This document shows positions 27,016 to 37,122 of a stretch of 64,000 nt of DNA, in pieces; the first letter of the stretch is position 1, and the number at the start of each line of letters is the position of its first letter. A model generated the notes under the pieces. That model searched no databases and was not told the origin of the DNA. It was given only the letters and a program-made list of their open reading frames with translations. Made by a program: the position numbers and the translations under genes. The stretch comes from JAFECT01 sp035551675. GTDB lineage: Bacteria > Pseudomonadota > Alphaproteobacteria > Caulobacterales > Caulobacteraceae. The DNA lies in contig DASZMV010000037.1 of the NCBI GenBank assembly GCA_035551675.1, positions 1-64,000 on the forward strand, written 5' to 3'.

Positions 27016-28149
27016 TTAGGGCCGCGGGGGCGGCAACGCCTGCAGGTCCCGCGTAATCGACGCGACATAGGCGCGCCCTTCGGCGTTCAGCAACGGCGCA
27101 AGATCGCGGTAGGGAACGACGATGTCGTCCGAACAGGCGAACACCACGTGCGGCAATTGCGGCCAGAAAGCGAGGCCCTTGCGCGTGGGATGGATGTCCC
27201 AATCCTCCGTGTCATCGGCGATGTCGGCGCACTCTTTGTCTTCCGAACGCCAGCGCGCCGTGAGCACTTTACGCAGTCTTTGGCTGATCTGGGGCAGTTG
27301 GTCGGGTTTTTTCGCCGCCACTGAGGGAATGAACCACGACCACGGGTCGACGGTCTTTCCGGCAGTCAGGCTCCAGAGCCGATAGTTAATCCCCGCGTAC
27401 GGGTGAGCGCCGCCGCACGAACCGCTGTTGACCTCCTCGCTGACAAGCCAGCGCCGAGTGAGTAAGACCGGCTTCAATACATCGACGAACTCACCGTCCT
27501 CGCCGAACTGCCCGGTCGCTTGCGTCGTGCAGACGAGGTAATCTGGGGCCTCGGCGCCGAGCCTTGGCAAAGTCTTCGCGAGGGCTGTGTTGATGCGTTG
27601 CGCGGCGGGCGTCGACGCATCGAGCGCGAAGGTTTCGATATCCGCGCCGAAGTGCTTGCCGACATCGGCGATCAATCGCGTATAGCGTGCGCCATCGACA
27701 ACCGCTGACTTGCGCGTCACGCGCGGCTGTACGATTCGCGGAGCCTGGAACGTCATGCCGCCGCAGGGATCCTCATCTTCCCTCGTTCCCGTGACCGCGT
27801 TCGGCGCTTTCGACAGCGTCACGCGCGTCAATCGGATGGGCAGGGCGCGGCCGCCGCCAGACCATGTTCCGATCAGAGTGTCGCCGCCGCCCGGCGCAAG
27901 AGTCCAATGGGCCGCATCCTTCGCACCGCTCCGCTCGGTCCAAGATTTTTCGTCGTGCTCGAGCGGGATGAGTTTGAGGTGACGCAAATAGTAGTAGGAC
28001 CCGGAGTCGGTTCCGAAACAGGCGCGAACCTGCAGGTCGCCAAGTGCGCCTCGCCAGACGCCAGACCAGGGCGGCGGTGCGTCTGTCGATTGTGCGTGAA
28101 CGGCCCCGGCCAGCGAGAAAACAGCGGCGGCAATGACGATGGCGCGCAT
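27016..28149 (-). CDS. Exported protein, DUF3298-like C-terminal part
   Basis: A 377-residue protein with a signal peptide (AVHA-QS). The C-terminal half contains GGAHPYAGINYRLWSL followed by G-K-T-V-D, the pattern seen in DUF3298/RsiV-like periplasmic domains (GGAHP...D...G). The first half has no recognised fold. It stands alone on the minus strand, about 95 bp from the end of the convergent sugar dehydrogenase gene. Function unknown. Confidence 0.7.
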   Translation of the reverse strand: MRAIVIAAAVFSLAGAVHAQSTDAPPPWSGVWRGALGDLQVRACFGTDSGSYYYLRHLKLIPLEHDEKSWTERSGAKDAAHWTLAPGGGDTLIGTWSGGGRALPIRLTRVTLSKAPNAVTGTREDEDPCGGMTFQAPRIVQPRVTRKSAVVDGARYTRLIADVGKHFGADIETFALDASTPAAQRINTALAKTLPRLGAEAPDYLVCTTQATGQFGEDGEFVDVLKPVLLTRRWLVSEEVNSGSCGGAHPYAGINYRLWSLTAGKTVDPWSWFIPSVAAKKPDQLPQISQRLRKVLTARWRSEDKECADIADDTEDWDIHPTRKGLAFWPQLPHVVFACSDDIVVPYRDLAPLLNAEGRAYVASITRDLQALPPPRP

Positions 28150-28233
28150 GGCGACCCCTCAACTCGGCGCCAAGCCTAGGCGCCGGTCTGGGGCCCGGCA
28201 AGCGGACGATCAAAGCGGGGTGTGCGGGCTGCA

Positions 28234-28451
28234 GAGATGGCGCCGCCGGGCAGGCCGTGCGCTGCAGGCGCCGGGGCGCCCGAGCCTCAGATGGCGCCGC
28301 TGGGCAGGCCGTGCGCTGCAGGCGCCGGGGCGCCCGAGCCTCAGATGGCGTCGCCGGGCAGGCCGTGGCTGCAGGCGCCGTGCGCCCGACTCTCAGATGG
28401 CGCCGCTGGGCAGGCCGTGCGTTGCAGGCGCCGGGGCGCCCGAGTCTCAGA

Positions 28452-28468
<17 letters not shown>
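28234..28468. repeat. Tandem 54-bp repeats copying the 3' end of tRNA-Thr
   Basis: Four tandem units of 54, 54, 52 and 54 bp (28234-28287, 28288-28341, 28342-28393, 28394-28447) lie directly downstream of tRNA-Thr. The first 21 bases of each unit match the last 17 bases of the tRNA (T-stem strand, acceptor strand and CCA) plus 4 flanking bases, which occur once more at 28448-28468 within the tRNA itself. In all four copies the tRNA 3' ACCA reads GCCA. The remaining 33 bases are GC-rich and contain GGCGCC self-complementary boxes. Confidence 0.9.
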
Positions 28469-28526
<58 letters not shown>

Positions 28527-28623
28527 CCCGCTGAGGGAACCGGGCGTATAGCGAACCTCCCGCGCGGGCGGAAGGGGAAAAGCGCGGCTTGACCCGGCCC
28601 GTCGCCGCGGCTGAATGGCGCCC

Positions 28624-28809
28624 ATGAACGAGCCCAAGCCACCCCTAAAGCCCTCCGGGGACAAGACCTCGCCGACCAGGGGCGGCCCCGACCCGGCCAA
28701 GGCGGCGCGGGAGGCGAGGCTGGGCGAGGCGCTGCGCGCGAACCTTCGTCGACGGAAGGGCCCGCCCGCCCCCGAACCGCACGCGCCCGATCCGAAGAAA
28801 TCCCGTTAA
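28624..28809 (+). CDS. Small basic hypothetical protein upstream of murA
   Basis: A 61-residue, proline- and lysine-rich, probably disordered protein with a central helix (KAAREARLGEALRANLRRR). I start it at 28624 (MNEPKPPLK), three codons after the first methionine. Similar short basic proteins occur before murA in Caulobacter relatives, as far as I recall. There is no signal peptide. It is separated from murA by about 110 bp. Confidence 0.65.
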   Translation: MNEPKPPLKPSGDKTSPTRGGPDPAKAAREARLGEALRANLRRRKGPPAPEPHAPDPKKSR

Positions 28810-28921
28810 CCCAAAGGCCTCTTCCGCCCGGCGCCGGGCCTGTTTAGATAGCCGCCGCGGCCGCGCACCGGAGATCCTCCCCATTGTCTGGGAAGAATCG
28901 GGGCGGCCTCAAAGGATCAGT

Positions 28922-30214
<1,293 letters not shown>

Positions 30215-30216
30215 CC

Positions 30217-30705
30217 ATGGACGACGCCGCGCCCACCCCGCCGAAACACACAGAGCCGGCGTCCGGTCTGCGCCTGCTGGCGCAGGACGCCGACGACCTG
30301 CAGATCATCTCCGCCGCGTTGCAGGACGCGGTGGCCAAGGTCGGCGACATTCACTGGGAGCAACGCGGCCGCAGCCTCACCATCGAGTTCAACCGCTTCC
30401 GCTGGGAGGATGCCGACGGCAAGCTCGAGCGCGTGCGCACGGGACTTCAGCTCGGCGGCGTGATGGCGGTGAAGGCGCGGCGCCTGCGGCGCGACGTGAA
30501 GGGCGCTGTGGTTGAACTGCTCGCCCTCGATTTCCTGCCGGGCGAGGCGCCGGGCGGTATCATCGCCTTTGAATTCGCCGGCGGCGGCGACCTGCGCGCC
30601 GAGGTCGAATGTATCGACGCGGTGATGGCGGACCTGTCCAAGCCGTGGCCGGCGCGCAAACAACCCGATCACGGTCCAAATCCTAAAGATACTGAGTCGT
30701 CGTGA
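30217..30705 (+). CDS. DUF2948 family protein
   Basis: A 162-residue cytoplasmic protein with the DUF2948 features LRLLAQDADDLQIISAALQD and WEQRGRSLTIEFNRFRWED. Its function is not known; it is conserved beside murA in alphaproteobacteria. It follows murA at two bases and its stop overlaps the UPF0262 start (GTGA), showing tight coupling. Confidence 0.92.
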   Translation: MDDAAPTPPKHTEPASGLRLLAQDADDLQIISAALQDAVAKVGDIHWEQRGRSLTIEFNRFRWEDADGKLERVRTGLQLGGVMAVKARRLRRDVKGAVVELLALDFLPGEAPGGIIAFEFAGGGDLRAEVECIDAVMADLSKPWPARKQPDHGPNPKDTESS

Positions 30706-31169
30706 GCGATCCGCGCCTGGTGAAACTCGACCTCGACGCCCAGTCGGTGGGCGCCGCGCCCACGGCCGACGCGGAGCACGACCGGCAGGTGGCGATCTTC
30801 GACCTGCTGGAGACCAACAGCTTCGCACCGGCCGACGACCAGGGCGGGCCCTACGCGCTGCGCCTGGCGATCGAGGACAATCGCCTCGTGTTCGACGTCA
30901 GCGGCCCCGGCTACGCCAAGCGGCACATGCTCTCGCTCACCCCGTTGTTGCGGGTGATGAAGGACTACGCCCTGGTCTGCGACAGCTATTACGAGGCGGT
31001 GCGCGACGCGACCCCCTCCCAGATCGAGGCCATCGACATGGGCCGACGGGGCCTTCACAACGAGGGCTCTGACCTGCTGCGCCAGCGCCTGGAGGGCAAG
31101 ATCGCCCTGGACCACGAAACCGCCCGGCGGCTGTTCACCCTGATCTATGCGCTTCAGCGCCGCAGCTGA
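30702..31169 (+). CDS. UPF0262 family protein
   Basis: A 155-residue cytoplasmic protein of the uncharacterised UPF0262 family (recognised by EHDRQVAIFDLLE and YDSYYEAVRxATPSQIEAIDMGRRGLHNE-like stretches, here CDSYYEAVRDATPSQIEAID). It begins with GTG overlapping the previous stop. It closes the murA operon; about 115 bp follow to the next gene. Confidence 0.92.
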   Translation: MSDPRLVKLDLDAQSVGAAPTADAEHDRQVAIFDLLETNSFAPADDQGGPYALRLAIEDNRLVFDVSGPGYAKRHMLSLTPLLRVMKDYALVCDSYYEAVRDATPSQIEAIDMGRRGLHNEGSDLLRQRLEGKIALDHETARRLFTLIYALQRRS

Positions 31170-31284
31170 GCTGTGCCATTCGCATCCGGATTAAGACTGT
31201 GATAAAAGGCGTGCAACATGGGGGAATCGAACACGTTAGACGTGGACCCCGTACGACTTTCCGACTGCATCCTAGGAGTTAGCC

Positions 31285-31572
31285 TTGCGTATTATAGCCA
31301 TCGCAGCGTTCGCCGCCGTGAGCGCGCTTGCCTTCAGCGCTTCCGCGGCCGACCAGGGCCAGCAAAAGTCCGATAAGGTCGCTTCGACCGCCAAGCCGGA
31401 CGACGGCTCCCGCATCATCTGTAAGGGTGGCCCGGCCGAGGCCGACACCGGCACCCGCCTGCCGCCCAAGAAGACCTGTCACACCAAGCGTGAGTGGGAC
31501 GATATCGCCACCCAGGCGCGTCAGGACTTCGAACAGAACATGTCCCACAGCAGCGGCACCACCTCGCACTGA
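31285..31572 (+). CDS. Small exported protein with TTG start
   Basis: A 95-residue protein with a signal peptide (ASA-AD) and a mature part containing two cysteines (IICKGG and KTCHTK) that may form a disulfide. The TTG at 31285 is preceded by AGGAG at 31273-31277; no ATG is in reach, so TTG is the likely start. The mature part is charged and ends in Ser/Thr/His. A terminator-like hairpin follows. Similar small proteins occur in Caulobacter relatives; the function is unknown. Confidence 0.75.
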   Translation: MRIIAIAAFAAVSALAFSASAADQGQQKSDKVASTAKPDDGSRIICKGGPAEADTGTRLPPKKTCHTKREWDDIATQARQDFEQNMSHSSGTTSH

Positions 31573-31625
31573 TCTTGCCTTTGGACGCGGCCACCCGCGT
31601 CTGAAGCCGGTGACGACATTTGAGG

Positions 31626-31651
31626 ACGGGCGACGGGAAACCGCCGCCCGT
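31626..31651 (+). terminator. Probable intrinsic terminator
   Basis: ACGGGCGACGG and CCGCCGCCCGT form an 11-position stem with one mismatch around the tetraloop GAAA, followed by TCTTCGT. It lies 54 bp after the stop of the small exported protein. Confidence 0.65.
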
Positions 31652-31769
31652 TCTTCGTGCTTCGGGGCTTTCTGTTGCTTCTAAAGCCCTTGCCGGCGGG
31701 GGACCCGTTCCCTAGATCGGCGAACCCTGATAGACCGCGCTCCCGATAAGGGATCCAACCCGAGGCCCC

Positions 31770-31988
31770 ATGGCGAAAGAAGAACTGCTCGAGTTTCCGG
31801 GCACTGTGACTGAACTGCTGCCGAACGCGACCTTCCGCGTGAAGCTTGAAAACGACCACGAGATCATCGCCCACACCGCCGGAAAGATGCGCAAAAACCG
31901 CATCCGCGTGCTGGCCGGCGACAAGATCCTGGTCGAGATGACGCCCTATGACTTGACCAAGGGGCGCATCACCTACCGCTTCAAGTAA
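31770..31988 (+). CDS. infA: Translation initiation factor IF-1
   Basis: The full 72-residue IF-1 with its single S1-like OB fold (MAKEELLEFPGTVTELLPNA to the terminal LTKGRITYRFK). It binds the ribosomal A site during initiation. The next gene, maf, starts 12 bp after the stop, so infA heads the unit infA-maf-rng-like-yacG. Confidence 0.98.
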   Translation: MAKEELLEFPGTVTELLPNATFRVKLENDHEIIAHTAGKMRKNRIRVLAGDKILVEMTPYDLTKGRITYRFK

Positions 31989-32000
31989 GGCCCCATCGTT

Positions 32001-32582
32001 TTGGGAACCCTGGCGCACGCCTCGCTCGTGCTCGCGAGCGCCAGTCCGCGCCGCGCCGACCTGTTGCGCCAGGTGGGGATCGAGACCTTCGAGGTCCGCC
32101 CCGCCGACGTCGACGAAACGCCCCTCAAGTCCGAGACCCCGCGCCTCCTCGCGCTGAGACTGGCCCGCGCCAAGGCCGCGGCCGCCAGCACGCCCGGCGC
32201 CTTCGTCCTGGCCGGGGATGTGGTGGTCAGCGTCGGTCGTCGCGTGTTGCCGAAAGCCGAGACCGAGGCGCAGGCCCGCGCCTGCCTCGACCTGTTGTCC
32301 GGCCGCAATCACCGCGTCGGCGCCGCTGTCTGCGTGGTCGCGCCAGACGGCCGCGAAGCGTCGCGCCTGGTTGAGACGCGAGTCACGTTCAAGCGGCTAA
32401 ACGCCGAAGAAATAGACACTTATATCGCATGTGGAGAGTGGCGCGGAAAAGCCGGCGGCTACGCCATCCAGGGCCGCGCCGCCGCCTTCGTCGCCACCCT
32501 CAACGGCAGTTACACCGGAGTCGTGGGCCTGCCGGTTCACGAGACCCTGAACCTGCTGCGCGGCCTGGGGTGGCGGCCATGA
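32001..32582 (+). CDS. maf: Maf-family nucleotide pyrophosphatase
   Basis: A 193-residue protein starting with TTG, as the coding signal begins directly there. It has the Maf signature LASASPRRADLLRQVG, the acidic ADVDE segment, LAGDVVVSVG and the C-terminal GYAIQGRAAAFV loop. The family hydrolyses non-canonical or methylated nucleoside triphosphates and is tied to septum control in some bacteria. Its stop overlaps the RNase E/G-like start by 4 bp. Confidence 0.95.
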   Translation: MGTLAHASLVLASASPRRADLLRQVGIETFEVRPADVDETPLKSETPRLLALRLARAKAAAASTPGAFVLAGDVVVSVGRRVLPKAETEAQARACLDLLSGRNHRVGAAVCVVAPDGREASRLVETRVTFKRLNAEEIDTYIACGEWRGKAGGYAIQGRAAAFVATLNGSYTGVVGLPVHETLNLLRGLGWRP

Positions 32583-33607
32583 CTGGCCAAAGGCGCCTGT
32601 ACATCGACCCGGCGCCGGGCGAGGCCCGCGGCGTAGTCACCCTCGATGGCAAGATCGAGCGCCTGCTCATTGATCGCGCAGGCGAACCGCTTCGCGCGCG
32701 TCTCGGCGAGACCTGGCGCGGGCGGGTGCGTCGCGTCGCGCGGGGCTTCCGCGCGGCCTTCATCGACCTCGCGCTCCCGCATGACGGAGTGCTCACCCTC
32801 GAGACCGGCGTCACCCTGGCCGAAGGCGCGGTGGTCCAGGTCGAGGTGACCTCCGAGGCGCGCGCCGACAAGGGTCCGGGTCTGCGCCTGATCGGCCCCG
32901 GCAAAGGCCTCCCCGAACGCCTTACCGTCGGCCCCAGCCTCGACGCTCGTTTGCGCGCCTTCGCCCCCGACGCCGAGATCGAGTCCGGTCCCGACGCCCG
33001 CAACCTCGCCGACGAGGCCGAGGCGTCGGCCCTGGAGCGGCGCTTCACCCTGAGCCTGGACCTGGTCGTCACCATTGAGCGCGCGCGGGGCATGGTCCCG
33101 GTGGACGTCGACTTCGGCGCCGCCGGCGCCGGGCGCAACGCTATCCTCGCCGCCAACCGCACGGCCCTGGCCGAGACCGCGCGCCTCATCCGTCTGAAGG
33201 GGCTGGGCGGGCTGATCGTGATCGATTTGGCCGGCCCGGCGAAGGAGCGCGAGAGCCTGACCGCCGCCGCCCGCGACGCCTTCGAACCCGACGACCCCGG
33301 CGTCGTCCTCGCCGGCATCAGCCGCCTGGGCGTGCTCGAACTCGCCAAGCCCTGGCGCGAGCGACCGGTCGCCGAAACCCTGTGCGGCCCCGACGGCCGC
33401 CCGACCGCGCGCACCATGGCGCAACAGCTGATCCGCAGCCTCGAGCTGGAGGGCCGCGCCGATCCCGGCGCCGCCCGCATCGTCGCCCGCTGTGCGCCCG
33501 AGGTGGCGACCGAGGCAACCCGCTTCTCCCCAGCTCTTGGCCCGCGCTTCACCATCGAGGCCGACCCCGCCTACAACCGCTTCGCCTTCGCGACGGGCGC
33601 GGTCTGA
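32579..33607 (+). CDS. Ribonuclease E/G family protein, short form
   Basis: A 342-residue cytoplasmic protein of the RNase E/G family. An S1-like N-terminal part (WRGRVRRVARGFRAAFIDL) is followed by the catalytic core, where VDVDF and GGLIVIDLAGP keep both metal-binding aspartates. The zinc-link cysteines and everything after the core are missing; at 342 residues it is much shorter than RNase G (about 490). It lies between maf and yacG, where Caulobacter relatives carry such a gene. I start it at 32579, overlapping the maf stop, and not at 32429. Confidence 0.88.
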   Translation: MTGQRRLYIDPAPGEARGVVTLDGKIERLLIDRAGEPLRARLGETWRGRVRRVARGFRAAFIDLALPHDGVLTLETGVTLAEGAVVQVEVTSEARADKGPGLRLIGPGKGLPERLTVGPSLDARLRAFAPDAEIESGPDARNLADEAEASALERRFTLSLDLVVTIERARGMVPVDVDFGAAGAGRNAILAANRTALAETARLIRLKGLGGLIVIDLAGPAKERESLTAAARDAFEPDDPGVVLAGISRLGVLELAKPWRERPVAETLCGPDGRPTARTMAQQLIRSLELEGRADPGAARIVARCAPEVATEATRFSPALGPRFTIEADPAYNRFAFATGAV

Positions 33608-33647
33608 AGCCCTTGCACCCGGCGCGGCGGACCGCGATCTAAGGCCG

Positions 33648-33833
33648 ATGGCCCAGAAACTCTGCCCGATTTGCGAAAAGGCCCCGGTGGATGCCACCCA
33701 CGCGCCATTCTGCTCCAAGCGCTGCGCCGACGTGGATCTGAACCGCTGGTTCACCGGCCGCTACGCCATCCCCGCCGCCGAGGCGGACGAGTCGTCGGAA
33801 GACCCTGTCCCGGACCTCGACTCCGAAGCCTGA
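33648..33833 (+). CDS. yacG: DNA gyrase inhibitor / zinc-finger protein YacG
   Basis: A 61-residue zinc protein with ligands Cys6, Cys9, Cys22 and Cys26 (CPIC and CSKRC), followed by ADVDLNRWFTGRYAIP, the family signature. YacG binds the GyrB subunit and blocks gyrase DNA binding. It is the last gene before tRNA-Phe. The ATG at 33648 gives the normal size; the frame upstream of it is not coding. Confidence 0.95.
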   Translation: MAQKLCPICEKAPVDATHAPFCSKRCADVDLNRWFTGRYAIPAAEADESSEDPVPDLDSEA

Positions 33834-33961
33834 CCTGCGGGCCTGAAATTGCGGCCTGAATTTGGGCCTGGAACCCCGGCTGGACAGGCCCCGGAGCCTC
33901 GCTTATAGAGCCCGCTCCCCGCGACTTGGGTCCCCATCTGGGTCCCCAGGTTGGGCGGCCT

Positions 33962-34037
33962 GCCTGGGTAGCTCAGTTGGTAGAGCAGCGGATTGAAAAT
34001 CCGCGTGTCGGTGGTTCGAATCCGCCCCCAGGCACCA
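33962..34037 (+). tRNA. tRNA-Phe (GAA)
   Basis: A complete 76-base tRNA with encoded CCA. The acceptor GCCTGGG pairs with CCCAGGC, the anticodon loop is TTGAAAA (anticodon GAA), and the T arm is GGTGG-TTCGAAT-CCGCC. Its 3' end is the likely integration site of the island that follows. Confidence 0.97.
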
Positions 34038-34224
34038 TTTCCTTCCGGTCGGCACCTGATCATTCACCTAAATAAGCAGATATTTCAGCTGATTGAATGC
34101 ATCTTGATGTCCGCAGGCGTCCACGCTTGACCGCCCAAGTTTGCCCACATCCGCCAAATTTGTTGGCCTATTTGTTGGCTCAGACCTATGTTGGCTGAGG
34201 ACCGGGCCAACAAGGGGTGACGGT

Positions 34225-35445
34225 GTGCTGAGCGACATGGCGGTCCGGTCGGCTAAGGCCGCTGAGAAAGACTACAAGCTTACGGACGCCCACGGTCTGC
34301 AGCTATTGGTTCGGACGTCCGGCACGCGAGTGTGGATCCTGGCTTACCGGTTTGCCGGCAAACAGAAAAAGCTGACCATCGGTCCTTACCCTGAGGTGAG
34401 CCTACAGGCGGCCCGGGAGGCGCGGACAGACGCCCGGAAGGCGCTTCTGACTGGCCGCGATCCGGCGCACGAGAAGCGGGTCGCCAAGATCATCGCGAGC
34501 GTGGGCCACGCCACCACTTTCGAGGCGGTTTCCGCCGAGTGGTTGGCCCGCCGCAAGGATGAGGGGGCGAAGGCGGCGACGCTCAGCAAGAACGAATGGC
34601 TGCTAGCCCTGCTCAACGAAGCTATCGGCCATCGCCCCATCAGCGAGATCACCGCTCCGGAGATCTTGGCGGTCCTCAGGCATGTCGAGCGGACGGGGCG
34701 GCTTGAGACCGCCCGTCGGCTTCGGTCGACGGCGTCAACAGTGTTTCGCTATGCGGTCGCGACGGCGAGGGCGACGACAGACCCGGCCGCAGTCCTTGAA
34801 GGGGCGACGCGGCCGCCGAAGGTGAAGCACCGGGCGGCAATCTTGGACCCCGACGAAATCGGGCCATTGGTCCGTGGGATGCGGGACTACGAGGGCAAGG
34901 GCCACGTCGTGCGCCGCGCTGGCCTACTGTTGGCGTACACCTTCGTCCGATCGAGCGAGCTACGGTTCGCGACAAAGGACGAGTTCGACTTGGACGGCGC
35001 CGAGCCGCTTTGGACGATCCCTGGGCCTCGCATGAAGATGACGCGCGATCACCTCGTCCCGCTTTCGACGCAGGCGGTGAGCGTGGTGCGCGAGGCGATC
35101 AAGGCATCAAAGGGTGGGTTGGTGTTTCCGTCTCCGATGCACCGCGATCGCGGGCTCAGCGAAAACACGATCAACGGCATGTTGCGCCGGATCGGCTATG
35201 AGAAAGCCGACATGTGCGGCCACGGCTTTCGACGAATGGCCTCAACCATTTTGAACGAACACGACTTCAATCCGGACCACGTCGAGCGCCAGTTGGCGCA
35301 CGTGGACAAGAACCGGGTTCGCGCCGCCTACAACGCTGCCGAGTGGCTGCCGCAGCGTCGGATCATGATGCAGTGGTGGGCTGACTTCCTGGACCAGTGT
35401 TTGGCCCAGCCGCCCAGGGGAATCTCTCGCCGCGGCGGCGGGTAG
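34225..35445 (+). CDS. P4-type tyrosine integrase
   Basis: A 406-residue integrase with the N-terminal DUF4102 arm-binding domain (VRSAKAAEKDYKLTDAHGLQLLV), a core-binding domain, and the catalytic domain: R in FVRSSELRFATK, H-x-x-R in GHGFRRMAST, H in QRQLAHV-type helix (RQLAHVDKN) and Tyr in RAAYNAAEW. I prefer the GTG at 34225, with AAGGGG upstream, to the ATG at 34141, because the former begins where family members begin. Its place beside tRNA-Phe marks the island end where the integrase normally sits. Confidence 0.92.
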   Translation: MLSDMAVRSAKAAEKDYKLTDAHGLQLLVRTSGTRVWILAYRFAGKQKKLTIGPYPEVSLQAAREARTDARKALLTGRDPAHEKRVAKIIASVGHATTFEAVSAEWLARRKDEGAKAATLSKNEWLLALLNEAIGHRPISEITAPEILAVLRHVERTGRLETARRLRSTASTVFRYAVATARATTDPAAVLEGATRPPKVKHRAAILDPDEIGPLVRGMRDYEGKGHVVRRAGLLLAYTFVRSSELRFATKDEFDLDGAEPLWTIPGPRMKMTRDHLVPLSTQAVSVVREAIKASKGGLVFPSPMHRDRGLSENTINGMLRRIGYEKADMCGHGFRRMASTILNEHDFNPDHVERQLAHVDKNRVRAAYNAAEWLPQRRIMMQWWADFLDQCLAQPPRGISRRGGG

Positions 35446-35493
35446 TTGCTGCGATGGCGAAGCCAGTGGCCTCGCGTGGTGCGACCTTTAATT

Positions 35494-35548
35494 GGCCTTG
35501 CATGGCCATTTAACTTGACTTTCGACCCGTAACGGGCCATATTTGGCC
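35494..35548. promoter_or_regulatory. Candidate operator region for the HipB-like repressor
   Basis: Two sites of the form GGCC-N6-GGCC (GGCCTTGCATGGCC at 35494-35507 and GGCCATATTTGGCC at 35535-35548) lie just before the hipB-like start, 41 bp apart start to start, roughly four helical turns. Antitoxins of this class usually repress their own operon by binding such repeats. The match is suggestive only. Confidence 0.4.
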
Positions 35549-35866
35549 ATGCTAATGACCCGCGATGAGCTTTTGCAAGGCTTGGCTCAGGCGCTACGAC
35601 AGCGGCGGCTGGCCCAGGGCTGGTCGCAGCTCGAAGCAGCGGAACGCTCGGGCGTGCCTCATCGGACCTGGCGGCGGCTCGAGGCCGCAGGCGAAGGCTC
35701 GATCAAGCACCTGGTGCAGGCGGCCATCGCGTTGCGCTGCGAGGCTAACCTTGCTCTCCTGTTTCCTGCGCCGGCCGCGACGTCGATGGATGCCCTGCTG
35801 GCGCAACAAGCCGCCGAGGCTCCGGCCAGGCCTCGCGCGCGCGTTTCACGCCGGCGCGCGCCATGA
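35549..35866 (+). CDS. HipB-like XRE antitoxin
   Basis: A protein of about 105 residues with an XRE helix-turn-helix (ALRQRRLAQGWSQLEAAERSG, then VPHRTWRRLEAAG). An Ala/Pro/Arg-rich C-terminal tail could wrap around the toxin. The ATG at 35549 is the likely start; a TTG two codons earlier and an ATG two codons later are possible. The stop overlaps the hipA-like start by 4 bp, as in many toxin-antitoxin pairs. It should neutralise the kinase and repress the operon. Confidence 0.85.
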   Translation: MLMTRDELLQGLAQALRQRRLAQGWSQLEAAERSGVPHRTWRRLEAAGEGSIKHLVQAAIALRCEANLALLFPAPAATSMDALLAQQAAEAPARPRARVSRRRAP

Positions 35867-37122
35867 AGCTCGCACCGGGCGTCCCGCTCTCCGTGTCGCT
35901 CGACTTCGGTTTCGGCGCGACGCCGATCGCAGCGGCGCGGCTGGCCATGGACCGGGGGCTCGCACAGCTCGAATGGTCGCGCGACGTCATCGCGCGACGC
36001 CTCGCGGTTTCACCCCTCGACTATCCGCCCGAGGCCGGCCTGCAGGCCGCGAACGGCCGCGACTTCGACCGCCTGCATGGCTTCCTCGCCGATAGTCTGC
36101 CGGAGGGCTGGGGCTATCTGCTCATGCGCAAGCGCCTCGCTAAGCTGGGCGTCGACATCACCACCTTGAGCCCGCTCGATCGCTTGGCGCTGGTCGGACG
36201 TCATGGCCGGGGCGCGCTGATCTTTGAGCCCGACACGACTCCGCCGGAAGCAGTCGAGACGCTCGACCTCGATGCTTTGGCCGCCGAGGCGACGGCGCTG
36301 CTTGCTGGTGACGAGGGCCAGCTCGCCGACACCCTGGCGGTGCTCGCGGGCGGATCGGGCGGAGCGCGGCCGAAGGTCAATGTCGGCTTCGATGCGCAAG
36401 GCAGCATCTCGGTCGGGGAGGGCGAGTTGCCGCCGGCTTTCGCGCCCTGGCTGGTGAAGTTTCGGGCGCCGACCGACCCGGTCGACATTGGACCGATCGA
36501 GGAAGCCTACGCCAACATGGCGCAGGCGGCGGGTTTGGTCATGAGCGAGCATCGCCTCATTCCAGCGAAGGAAGGACACGGGTACTTCGCGACGCGCCGG
36601 TTCGACCGGTTGGACGGAGACGGCCGGCTACACATGATTTCGCTCGCCGGCGCGATCGAGGCGCCTCCGCAGTATGCTTCGGCGAGCTACGATACGTTCT
36701 TGAGGGCGACGCAGGCGATCACCCGTCGTGCGAGTGACGTCAGGGAGGCGTTCCATCGCATGCTGTTCAACCTGCTCGCCAGCAATCGCGACGACCACAC
36801 CCGCCAACAGGCTTACCTGATGAGTGCGGACGGCGACTGGAAGCTCGCGCCGGCCTACGACCTGACCTACGCCGCGGGACCGAGCGGCGAACACTACATG
36901 GATGTCGAGGGTGAAGGCCGGGAGCCAACGCACCGCCACGTGCGCGTGCTGGGCGCCAGGCACGGCATCGAAGCCAAGGCCGTCGATGCCGCCGTCGACA
37001 CTGTCCGCGCGGCCATCGCTGACTGGCCGCGTTACGCCGACGTTGCGGGCGTGACTACCGCATCCGCGCGCGAGATCGGGGAGGCTCACGCTCACGTCTG
37101 GGCAGCATTTGCGGAGAAGTAG
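35863..37122 (+). CDS. HipA-family serine/threonine kinase toxin
   Basis: A 419-residue HipA-type protein with the N-terminal HipA_N subdomain and C-terminal kinase core. The ATP-loop region GGSGGARPK is at residues 163-171; the catalytic block is SNRDDHTRQQAYL and the metal-binding block is LAPAYDLTYA. In E. coli HipA the first block reads NxDxHxKN, with Asn a metal ligand; here Arg-Gln stand where Lys-Asn are usual. HipA kinases phosphorylate aminoacyl-tRNA synthetases and cause growth arrest. The residue change may lower activity, or be normal for this subfamily. Confidence 0.88.
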   Translation: MKLAPGVPLSVSLDFGFGATPIAAARLAMDRGLAQLEWSRDVIARRLAVSPLDYPPEAGLQAANGRDFDRLHGFLADSLPEGWGYLLMRKRLAKLGVDITTLSPLDRLALVGRHGRGALIFEPDTTPPEAVETLDLDALAAEATALLAGDEGQLADTLAVLAGGSGGARPKVNVGFDAQGSISVGEGELPPAFAPWLVKFRAPTDPVDIGPIEEAYANMAQAAGLVMSEHRLIPAKEGHGYFATRRFDRLDGDGRLHMISLAGAIEAPPQYASASYDTFLRATQAITRRASDVREAFHRMLFNLLASNRDDHTRQQAYLMSADGDWKLAPAYDLTYAAGPSGEHYMDVEGEGREPTHRHVRVLGARHGIEAKAVDAAVDTVRAAIADWPRYADVAGVTTASAREIGEAHAHVWAAFAEK

